This document shows, in pieces, positions 1 through 6,151 of a stretch of 7,343 nucleotides of DNA (positions are counted from its first letter, which is position 1; each line of letters opens with the position of its first letter). Where the stretch lies: the NCBI GenBank assembly GCA_012961925.1, contig DTYK01000121.1, positions 1 to 7,343 on the forward strand, written 5' to 3'. Under the pieces are notes generated by a model that saw only the letters and a program-made list of their open reading frames with translations, searched no databases and had not been told where the DNA came from. The position numbers and the translations under genes are program-made. This stretch comes from Candidatus Latescibacterota bacterium (GTDB taxonomy: Bacteria > Latescibacterota > MVCY01 > DTYK01).

Positions 1-1
1 C

Positions 2-2221
2 GAGCTACTTGGTATACCGATAGATTCCGTCAAGATAGATTGGGAGCCCGATCTCTTCGGGCATGCACGCACGGTCCCCTCGGTGCTTGCGAGGGCAGGC
101 GTTGTTAGGTACTACTTCTGCCGGGGGGGCAAAGGCCTTAGGCTTTTCTGGTGGCAGGGGCCGGACGGCTCCAGGGTCCTGGCCTTCGACGATGGGGTGC
201 TCTGGTACAACGGCTCCATCACCCCGGATATGACGAGACTTCTCTTCGAGTTCGAGAAGGCTACGGGGCTTAAGGACTACCTCTTCGTATACGGGGTCGG
301 GGACCACGGAGGAGGCCCGACGAAGGGGGACCTCATGGCCGCAAGGGAGATGGACTCCTGGCCCATATTCCCCAACATAAGGCTGAGCACCACCGAGGAA
401 TATTTCTCAGCCATAGAGCAGAAGCTTCCGGAGGACCTCCCCGTTGTGGACGATGAGCTGAACTTCGTGTTCAGGGGATGTTATACATCCCAGAGCGAGA
501 TAAAAAGGGCCAACCGCATCAGCGAGAACAGGCTTGTAGAGGCCGAGGTCGTAGCGGTCGTGGCCCACAGACTGCTGGGAACGGCCTACCCGTCGCAGGA
601 GCTGCTTTCGGCGTGGAGAAATGCCATGTTCAACCAGTTCCACGATATCCTCCCAGGTTCGGGCGTACATGCGACCTACGAATACGCCCAGGGGCTCTTC
701 CAGGAGATCTTGGCCAAGACGGGCACGATCAAGACCAGGAGCCTGAGGGCGTTGGCGGCCGACGTGGACACTTCCGGTATGGACGGAGGGCCCGGTACCG
801 GGCCGGGGCTTGGGGCTGGAGCGGGCAACGAGAGCGCACTTGGCACAGTATCGGATTTGAGCGGGGGTGCCGTCTCCGCGGAGCCTTTCCTCGTCTTTAA
901 CCCCAACCCCTGGGAGAGGGACGACGTGGTCTCGGCCAAGGTATGGGACAAGGAAATCCCGGAGGAGTGTGTCCTGGTGCGGACGGCCGAGGGGGAGGAA
1001 TTCGCGGGGCAGGTGTTGGACAAGGGGAATTATTGGGGACATAGGTTTACGACCGTAGCGTTCCCTGTCCGGAAGCTCCCCCCTGTGGGGTATCGTGTAT
1101 ATTCCATATCCCGCTCATATGCTCCCTTGACCTCGCCCGAGAGTGTGCGGACGGACGGCGGGGTTATGGAGAACGAGTTCTTGAAGGTGGAGGTGGACCA
1201 GGGGTCCGGGGCCCTCTCATCCCTCGTGGACAAGCGCACCGGATACGAATTCGTCCCGGAGGGCAAAAGGCTGGGGTTCCTTCAGTGGCTGTTGGAGGCT
1301 CCCCACGGGATGACAGCATGGGAAATAGGGCAGATCGTGGAAAGGCTCGACCTTCTGCAGGGGGCCACCACGGAAGTGGTGCACCGGGGGCCGTATATCG
1401 CTACGATACGGGCGCACCGGAAGTTCCGTGACTCCCGGTTTGCCCTGGATATTTCTTTAAAGGCGGGTTTGCCCCGGGTGGAGTTCACGCTCAGGGTGGA
1501 ATGGCTGGAGCGGGGTAGTCCGGAGTACGGGGTACCCATGCTGAGGGTCGTCTTCCCGTTGGCCCTGAGGGAGGGGAAGGCGTGCTTTGAGATACCCTTC
1601 GGGTACATAGAAAGGCCTGCCGACGGAGAAGAAGTGCCGGCCCTTAAATGGGTGGATCTGACCGGAAGGCGGGTAAAGGGCCGGGGAGTGGTTGGGGCCA
1701 CATTGGTCAACGACTGCAAGTACGGACACAGCACCACAGAGGAGGAGATAAGGCTCACCCTCCTGAGGAGCAGCTACGACCCGGACCCCCTTCCGGAGTT
1801 GGGAAGGCACGAAGTCCGCTTCGCCATCGTGCCGCACGGGAGAGATTGGAACCCATCGGAAGCTGCAAGGGCCGGCTACGAGTTCAACCACCCCCCGGAG
1901 CTGGTGGCCACCGACGTACACGAGGGGGACCTGCCTAAGGAAGGAGGGTTTATATCGGTTAGCCCCCCCAACATCCTCCTTTCCAGTATCAAAAAGGCCG
2001 AGGAGGATGACGATGCGCTGATAGTAAGGCTTTACGAGACGGAGGGTAAGTCCACCGAGGCGCAGGTGCGTTTGGATCCATCGCTGGCAAAGCCCAATTC
2101 CTCCGCCGTTGAAGTGGACCTCTTGGAAAGGCCGCTTCCGGACGGCACTGCGAGGATGGAGGGCAAGGTATTGAAGGTCCAGATCCCGGCATTCGGGATA
2201 ACGACAGTAAAGATAGGGTGA
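2..2221 (+). CDS. GH38 family alpha-mannosidase, 5'-truncated by the window edge
   Basis: Retaining, metal-dependent alpha-mannosidase that hydrolyses terminal alpha-D-mannosyl residues; no signal peptide can be judged because the N-terminus is missing. The frame is open from base 2, so GTG at 83 is internal and not the start. Numbering from base 2 (739 codons visible), WEPDLFGHA at residues 14-22 is the GH38 nucleophile motif, with Asp17 as the expected nucleophile and zinc ligand. GDHGGGPT follows at 100-107, then an RGCYTSQSEIKRANR block. NQFHDILPGS at 211-220 supplies the expected zinc-ligand His214. The middle helical domain is followed by a Gly-rich stretch (about 259-275) and then the beta-sandwich C-terminal domains, starting near FLVFNPNPWER. 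The earlier HxD zinc-ligand pair of the family should lie upstream of the window. The gene is GC-rich, with AGG the commonest arginine codon. Family assignment is secure; substrate linkage and natural substrate are not visible. Confidence 0.95.
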   Translation, partial: ELLGIPIDSVKIDWEPDLFGHARTVPSVLARAGVVRYYFCRGGKGLRLFWWQGPDGSRVLAFDDGVLWYNGSITPDMTRLLFEFEKATGLKDYLFVYGVGDHGGGPTKGDLMAAREMDSWPIFPNIRLSTTEEYFSAIEQKLPEDLPVVDDELNFVFRGCYTSQSEIKRANRISENRLVEAEVVAVVAHRLLGTAYPSQELLSAWRNAMFNQFHDILPGSGVHATYEYAQGLFQEILAKTGTIKTRSLRALAADVDTSGMDGGPGTGPGLGAGAGNESALGTVSDLSGGAVSAEPFLVFNPNPWERDDVVSAKVWDKEIPEECVLVRTAEGEEFAGQVLDKGNYWGHRFTTVAFPVRKLPPVGYRVYSISRSYAPLTSPESVRTDGGVMENEFLKVEVDQGSGALSSLVDKRTGYEFVPEGKRLGFLQWLLEAPHGMTAWEIGQIVERLDLLQGATTEVVHRGPYIATIRAHRKFRDSRFALDISLKAGLPRVEFTLRVEWLERGSPEYGVPMLRVVFPLALREGKACFEIPFGYIERPADGEEVPALKWVDLTGRRVKGRGVVGATLVNDCKYGHSTTEEEIRLTLLRSSYDPDPLPELGRHEVRFAIVPHGRDWNPSEAARAGYEFNHPPELVATDVHEGDLPKEGGFISVSPPNILLSSIKKAEEDDDALIVRLYETEGKSTEAQVRLDPSLAKPNSSAVEVDLLERPLPDGTARMEGKVLKVQIPAFGITTVKIG
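789..804. repeat. 16-bp perfect palindrome inside the GH38 gene
   Basis: GGCCCGGTACCGGGCC equals its own reverse complement. It lies in the part of the mannosidase gene that encodes the Gly/Pro-rich linker (GGPGTGPG). Gly and Pro codons (GGN, CCN) are complementary, so such palindromes arise easily in this kind of coding sequence; a functional role is not supported. Confidence 0.6.
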
Positions 2222-2223
2222 TC

Positions 2224-2334
2224 ATGGATAAGCGGAGCAGGCTATTGGACGACCTGATCTTAAAGTCTGTCCGCTTCGAGCTAGAATCTTTTGAGGAGTA
2301 TTCTATAAAAACTACCCTGGGATTAGATGAATGA
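2224..2334 (+). CDS. Small ORF of 36 codons between mannosidase and GT9 gene, function unknown
   Basis: ATG at 2224 starts two bases after the mannosidase TGA (2219-2221), and the ORF ends with TGA at 2332-2334, overlapping the start of the GT9 gene (ATG at 2327) by eight bases. The product begins MDKRSRLLDDLILK, continues as an acidic FELESFEEYSIK segment and ends LGLDE. It has no cysteine, no signal peptide and no membrane segment, and could form a short amphipathic helix. I do not recognise it. The stop/start arrangement would suit a translationally coupled small protein or a leader that feeds ribosomes to the GT9 gene, which itself lacks a strong Shine-Dalgarno sequence. The site before this ORF (GGGTGA, too close to the ATG) is weak. 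It could equally be a remnant of a lost gene or chance. Only conservation of this ORF in relatives would settle it. Confidence 0.35.
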   Translation: MDKRSRLLDDLILKSVRFELESFEEYSIKTTLGLDE

Positions 2335-3394
2335 GCTTTTCAAATCCGATTGCCGCCACTTCAAGGGCGAGGTGCCTTGCATTTACCATAAAAAAGAAGG
2401 CGTCCACTGCTCTGATTGTCCCCATTACGACAGAGTAGAGCAAAAAATTCTGATAATCAAGCTGGGGGCTGCTGGTGATGTGATCCGCACCACCCCCCTC
2501 CTCCGCAAATTGAAGGAGGTCTATCCGAAGGCTGAGCTCTACTGGCTCACCCGCTTCCCGGAACTGGTGCCCAGCCTCGTGGACCATATCCTCCCCTTCC
2601 GACTGGAGAGCGTTCTACTCCTCCAGGCGACTTATTTCGACTATCTGTTTAACCTGGACAAAGAGAAGGAGGCCTGCGCCCTGACTGAACTCATCTCAGC
2701 CGAGGTGAAGAAGGGCTTCACCCTCAAGGACGGCAGATGTTTCCCCATCAATCAGGACGCCCAGCACAAGTTTCTAACAGGGTTGTTCGATGACTACAAC
2801 AGGGCAAAGACCAAAAGCTACCCTGAGGAGATTCTCGAGCTCTGCGGATTCCGATTCTCCGGGGAGAGATACATCCTCGAATCAGAAAATTTCCATTGGG
2901 ACATCCCTGAGCCCAGACCCCTGATCGGCCTGAACACGGGGTGCGGAGGCAAGTGGAGGTCACGACTGTGGCCTGAGGAGAACTGGATCGATCTGGCTAG
3001 AAGGCTGAAAGGGGAGGGGTTCGGTGTTCTGATCCTGGGGGGTGAGGCCGAACATCAAAAGAACTTGAGGATATCTCAGAGAAGCGGCGCTTCCTATCTG
3101 GGACACTTCCCCCTGAAGCAGTTCATCAGCCTGGTGGATCAGTGCGACCTTGTGGTCACCGCTGTCACCATGGCAGCCCATGTCGCCATCGGACTGGGTA
3201 AGAAAATCGTCCTCTTCAATAATGTCTTTAATAAAAAAGAGTTCGAACTCTACGGATTAGGGGAAATTTTAGAACCGGAGTTCGAATGCGATTGTTTCTA
3301 CTCCCCTGAGTGTCCCAACAACTGCATGCAATATATCTACCCGGAGAGGGTCTTCGAGGTCTGTTGCAGGCTCTTGAATGATAAAGGGAGGTAA
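2327..3394 (+). CDS. Glycosyltransferase family 9 (ADP-heptose:LPS heptosyltransferase-like), cysteine-rich ends
   Basis: GT-B fold transferase of the heptosyltransferase family, expected to move a heptose or related sugar from a nucleotide donor to a glycan or LPS-like acceptor at the inner membrane face. Its 355 aa is normal for the family. ILIIKLGAAGDVIRTTPLL (41-59) is the N-terminal GT9 signature. GLNTGCGGKWRSRLWPEENW (201-220) matches the nucleotide-sugar phosphate-binding loop. VVTAVTMAAHVAIGLGKK (276-293) matches the C-terminal substrate block, but with A-V-T-M where ordinary heptosyltransferases have a DTG-type loop; His285 is kept. A leading segment before the fold holds Cys9, Cys18, Cys28 and Cys31, and the C-terminus holds Cys321, Cys323, Cys329 and Cys333, which suggests metal binding or structural disulfides. 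No strong ribosome site precedes ATG 2327; initiation may depend on the overlapping small ORF. The next gene follows at once in the same frame. Donor and acceptor cannot be read from sequence, so no waa symbol is given. Confidence 0.88.
   Translation: MNELFKSDCRHFKGEVPCIYHKKEGVHCSDCPHYDRVEQKILIIKLGAAGDVIRTTPLLRKLKEVYPKAELYWLTRFPELVPSLVDHILPFRLESVLLLQATYFDYLFNLDKEKEACALTELISAEVKKGFTLKDGRCFPINQDAQHKFLTGLFDDYNRAKTKSYPEEILELCGFRFSGERYILESENFHWDIPEPRPLIGLNTGCGGKWRSRLWPEENWIDLARRLKGEGFGVLILGGEAEHQKNLRISQRSGASYLGHFPLKQFISLVDQCDLVVTAVTMAAHVAIGLGKKIVLFNNVFNKKEFELYGLGEILEPEFECDCFYSPECPNNCMQYIYPERVFEVCCRLLNDKGR
3386..3391 (+). promoter_or_regulatory. Strong Shine-Dalgarno sequence that selects the ATC start at 3398
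   Basis: GGGAGG, within AAAGGGAGGT, ends six bases before ATC at 3398, ideal spacing for initiation there. It abuts the TAA stop of the GT9 gene (3392-3394). No ATG, GTG or TTG lies in the GT4 frame between that stop and ATG 3461, and 3461 is about 70 bases away, far too distant to be served by this site. Confidence 0.65.
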
Positions 3395-3397
3395 GTC

Positions 3398-4513
3398 ATC
3401 AAGATAGTCATCATCGGGACAGCCTATCCCCTGCGAGGGGGAATCGCCCATTACATCTCCATGCTGTATTCCAAATTGAGGGAAAGACACCAGGTCAAGG
3501 TGATCTCTTTTAAAAGGCAGTATCCGCGCATCTTCTTTCCCGGAAGGACGCAGCAGGACTTCAGCCAGGAGGTCGATCCCATAGAATCCGAACCGCTGGT
3601 GGACTCCATCAATCCCATCAGCTGGGTGAGGACTTTCTTGAGGATAAAAATGGAGAAACCAGATCTTTTAATCTTCAAATACTGGATGCCCTTCTTCGCC
3701 CCTTGTTATGCCAGCATCCTCTTTCTGACCAGGCTGTTTACCATTACTAAGTCCCTCTTCATCTGCGACAACATCATCCCTCATGAGAGGCGGGGTGGGG
3801 ATCTTTTCTTGACCAGATTGGCTTTGAGGTTTGTGGATTATTTTATTGTTCAATCCAAAGTGGTAAGGGACGACCTCCTGAGGTTCCGTCCCGATGCCGA
3901 TTATAGAGAAGTTCCCCATCCTGTCTACAGCATCTTTAAAAGCCATTACAGCCGGGATCAGGCCAGGGAAAAGCTGGGTATCCATGAGGAAAGGGTTATC
4001 CTTTTCTTCGGATATGTTCGAGCTTACAAGGGGCTAGAATATTTGATTCGGGCCCTCCCCTTAGTTCTGGAGAAGGTGGATGTTAAATTGGTGGTAGCTG
4101 GGGAGTTTTACGAGGACAGGGGTAAATATGAGAGGCTCATAAAGGGGTTAGGACTGGGGGAGAGGGTTTTGCTCGTTGACAGGTATGTTCCAAATGAGGA
4201 GGTGGGGGTTTACTTCTCGGTCTGTGATGTGGTGGTGCTACCTTATGTCTCGGCCACTCAGAGTGGGATCCTTCAGATCGCCTATAATTTTAACAAACCG
4301 GTGATCACCACCGCTGTGGGGGGATTGCCGGAGGTGGTGGGGGAGGGGCGCACGGGGTTTATCGTGCCTCCTAAGGATCCTGAAGCTCTGGCAGGGGCCA
4401 TCCTCAGGTTTTTTGAGGAGGGAGCTGGGTTTTCCGAAAACATCGCCCGGGAGAAGGAGAAATACTCCTGGGACAAGATGGTCGAGGCTGTGGAAAGTCT
4501 TGTGGGAAGCTAA
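3398..4513 (+). CDS. GT4-family glycosyltransferase with probable ATC start codon
   Basis: Cytoplasmic or membrane-associated GT-B transferase (371 aa from 3398) that uses a nucleotide sugar, probably for surface polysaccharide assembly. Read from 3398, the protein starts (M)KIVIIGTAYPLRGGIAHY, the first beta strand and Gly14-Gly15 loop expected of GT4 enzymes. The first ATG, at 3461, would delete them, so I place the start at ATC 3398 after a perfect-looking ribosome site. YPRIFFPGRTQQDFS follows in the N-terminal domain. The C-terminal domain has FFGYVRAYKGLEYL (Arg208 and Lys211 are likely phosphate contacts), the donor-site segment SATQSGILQIAYNFNKPV (285-302) and GGLPEVV (308-314). The first Glu of the usual E-x7-E is not obvious; SGILQ occupies its place, while Glu312 of the GLPE element is kept. 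Arginine is mostly AGG. It lies in the same frame as the GT9 gene, separated by one TAA. An assembly or sequencing error changing ATG to ATC is the main alternative. Confidence 0.88.
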   Translation: MKIVIIGTAYPLRGGIAHYISMLYSKLRERHQVKVISFKRQYPRIFFPGRTQQDFSQEVDPIESEPLVDSINPISWVRTFLRIKMEKPDLLIFKYWMPFFAPCYASILFLTRLFTITKSLFICDNIIPHERRGGDLFLTRLALRFVDYFIVQSKVVRDDLLRFRPDADYREVPHPVYSIFKSHYSRDQAREKLGIHEERVILFFGYVRAYKGLEYLIRALPLVLEKVDVKLVVAGEFYEDRGKYERLIKGLGLGERVLLVDRYVPNEEVGVYFSVCDVVVLPYVSATQSGILQIAYNFNKPVITTAVGGLPEVVGEGRTGFIVPPKDPEALAGAILRFFEEGAGFSENIAREKEKYSWDKMVEAVESLVGS

Positions 4514-4694
4514 ATAAGAGTTTTGATCCTAGGGGAAACAGGATTTTGGACATTGAGATTTAAAATTGAAGCAAATAGATCGCAGGTGCTTTTTATTTTT
4601 TTCGCTGCTACGAATACAAAGACCCTTGAGCGGAATTTTCAACACACTGAAATGGAGTTTCCTCGCAAAAGTTAATATGGGGGTAAGGGAAGCT

Positions 4695-4723
4695 TTGGAC
4701 AAAATAACATTCGAAGATATCAC
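4695..4723 (+). promoter_or_regulatory. Possible sigma70-type promoter for the 4808 gene pair
   Basis: TTGGAC (4695-4700), a 17-base spacer and TATCAC (4718-4723) resemble -35 and -10 boxes. The spacing is ideal but the -10 box is a poor match. Transcription would begin near 4730, leaving a leader of about 78 bases before ATG 4808. Support comes mainly from its place in the only long gap and next to an operator-like inverted repeat. Confidence 0.25.
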
Positions 4724-4731
4724 TGAATCCG

Positions 4732-4752
4732 CCCATGTATGGGATTCCCATA
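4732..4752. promoter_or_regulatory. Operator-like inverted repeat upstream of the 4808 gene
   Basis: TATGGGA-T-TCCCATA (4738-4752) is a perfect inverted repeat with 7-base arms and a one-base centre. CCCAT at 4732-4736 adds a third half-site that also pairs with ATGGG at 4739-4743. The elements sit just after the proposed promoter, where a bound repressor would block initiation. The same bases could form alternative RNA hairpins in the leader, but the loops would be only one or two bases, so a DNA-binding site is more plausible than a hairpin. No regulator gene is in the window. Confidence 0.4.
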
Positions 4753-4807
4753 GTGCTTAGAAAACGCCGAGTCAGTAATCAAAATCACCTCGCTTAGATA
4801 AGGTTAT

Positions 4808-6151
4808 ATGCCTAAAGCTAAAACGAGTAAAAAAGTCCTGATCATTTCCTATTATTTCCCTCCCTGTGGAGGGGCAGGGGTGCAGCGGACACTCAAATTT
4901 GTGAAATATCTACCCCAATTTGGGTGGCAACCTGTGGTGTTAACCGCCCGGAATGCAGATTACCCGGCTTATGACCCCTCGCTCCTAATGGAGGTTCCAG
5001 AGAGGATGCCCGTATATAAAGCCTGGATTTTTGAACCCTATTCCCTGTACCGGAAGTGGACGGGGCGTCCAGCGGGAGAAGCAGTGGACATTGCTACGTT
5101 GACCCTCAGCGAAGCCGAACGCCGCCAATGGCCGGAGCGCCTGGCTGAATGGGTGCGAGAGGCCTTCTTCGTCCCAGATGCCCGAATCGGTTGGTTCCCC
5201 TTTGCCCTTTGGAAAGGTTTAACGGTCGTACGCCGTGAGGGGATTAAACTGCTTTACTCCTCAGCTCCCCCCTACACTTGCCATCTTATCGGCCTTTTCC
5301 TCAAGCGTCTCACGGGATTGCCCTGGGTGGTGGATTTTCGAGATTCTTGGATCGGATGGCTTTCAACTCCTCAGCGCCGCCCCTGGCTTTCCCGACGCCT
5401 TGAATTTTGGATGGAAGAGATGGTTCTTGGATGGGCCGATCGCATCGTGACTGTCTCAGAAGGCATCTGGGCGGATCTTAAAGGGCGGCACACCTGGATC
5501 AGGGATGAGCGTTGGCAGTGGCTTCCCAATGGGTACGATGCAGAGGATTTTCAATGGGCAAAGCCCCAAAAGAAGGATGCCCGCCTGACCTTCACCTATA
5601 CGGGATCTCTGTATGGGAATCGCCATCCGGGAGCTTTACTCAAGGCCCTCCAAGAGGTATTTAAGGAACAACCGGAGACAAGGGATCACATCAGATTTCG
5701 CTTTATAGGCCGCATAGGTCGCACCATTTTAGATGAATTACAATCCCATACTTGGCGCGATGTGGTTGAGGTGATCCCTTATGTTTCCCACCAGAAATGT
5801 CTGGGCTATCTTTTAGCCACGGATGTCTCCCTTCTCATCATCGACGATGCCCCCGTTAATCGAGGTATTCTGACGGGAAAGCTTTTTGAATATCTTGGCG
5901 CTCAAAAGCCTATTTTAGCCCTGGCACCAGAGGGAGAAGCAGCTAATCTGATCAGAGATACCAACACAGGCATTGTAATTCCACCCAAGGCGATAGGAAA
6001 AATTAAAGAGGCCATATTTAACTATTACATGGATTGGAAAAAGGGCACCCTGGAAAGAGGCGATTTTAGAAAGATAATGGAATTTGACCGCCGAAAGTTA
6101 ACCCAAAAACTAGCCAGGATCTTAGATGATGTAGCTAAAGGAACTTTATGA
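4808..6151 (+). CDS. GT4-like glycosyltransferase of the exopolysaccharide type
   Basis: GT-B glycosyltransferase of 447 aa, probably adding a sugar to a growing surface polysaccharide at the cytoplasmic membrane face. After a short lysine-rich lead, KVLIISYYFPPCGGAGVQRT (residues 9-28) is the N-terminal strand and glycine loop of this subfamily. SSAPPYTCHL begins at 151, and PWVVDFRDSW contains Asp176-Phe177-Arg178-Asp179, also typical of it. The C-terminal domain opens with FTYTGSLYGNRHPGALLKAL (Gly266) and carries GILTGKLFEYLGAQKPILAL, with Glu361 in the donor-site helix, then TGIVIPPK. No membrane segment is obvious. ATG 4808 has only a modest ribosome site (AAGG, four bases away), but no better start precedes the first strand. 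Arginine is mainly CGC, CGT, CGA or CGG, unlike the AGG-rich genes to the left. Its TGA overlaps the next ATG (ATGA at 6148-6151), implying co-translation. Donor and acceptor are unknown. Confidence 0.88.
   Translation: MPKAKTSKKVLIISYYFPPCGGAGVQRTLKFVKYLPQFGWQPVVLTARNADYPAYDPSLLMEVPERMPVYKAWIFEPYSLYRKWTGRPAGEAVDIATLTLSEAERRQWPERLAEWVREAFFVPDARIGWFPFALWKGLTVVRREGIKLLYSSAPPYTCHLIGLFLKRLTGLPWVVDFRDSWIGWLSTPQRRPWLSRRLEFWMEEMVLGWADRIVTVSEGIWADLKGRHTWIRDERWQWLPNGYDAEDFQWAKPQKKDARLTFTYTGSLYGNRHPGALLKALQEVFKEQPETRDHIRFRFIGRIGRTILDELQSHTWRDVVEVIPYVSHQKCLGYLLATDVSLLIIDDAPVNRGILTGKLFEYLGAQKPILALAPEGEAANLIRDTNTGIVIPPKAIGKIKEAIFNYYMDWKKGTLERGDFRKIMEFDRRKLTQKLARILDDVAKGTL

Larger units (their letters stand above)
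4514..4807. other. Intergenic region, the only long gap in the window
   Basis: These 294 bases are AT-richer than the flanking genes. A TTG-started frame at 4566-4760 (+) and an opposite-strand frame at 4529-4723 both give 64-residue products without a recognisable motif or ribosome site, so I do not call either a gene; a decayed coding remnant is possible. The right half holds a weak promoter-like pair and a 15-base inverted repeat, listed separately. No tRNA, riboswitch or convincing rho-independent terminator is visible. The gap coincides with a change in arginine codon use between the flanking genes, so it may mark a junction between gene blocks of different origin and the start of a second transcription unit. 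Confidence 0.6.

Noticed and set aside
83..85. GTG at 83 as the start of the mannosidase
   Set aside because: The frame is open back to base 2 and the catalytic WEPDLFGHA motif lies before 83, so this codon is internal.
407..1042. Long minus-strand frame opposite the mannosidase
   Set aside because: It lies wholly opposite a gene with clear GH38 motifs; long antisense frames are common in GC-rich coding sequence.
3461..3463. ATG at 3461 as the start of the GT4 gene
   Set aside because: It would remove the first beta strand and Gly-Gly loop, and it has no ribosome site at proper spacing.
4528..4546. Terminator after the 3398-4513 gene (ATCCT ... AGGAT followed by TTTT)
   Set aside because: The stem is only five pairs with three A-T pairs, the loop is nine bases, and the T run is four bases, so it is too weak to call.
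4566..4760. 64-residue TTG-started frame in the intergenic region
   Set aside because: No ribosome site and no recognisable motif; an opposite-strand frame of similar length overlaps it. Kept only as a possible remnant.
4755..4799. Direct repeat GCTTAGA at 4755-4761 and 4793-4799 as an attachment site or regulator site
   Set aside because: Seven bases is easily chance, and there is no integrase or mobile gene nearby.
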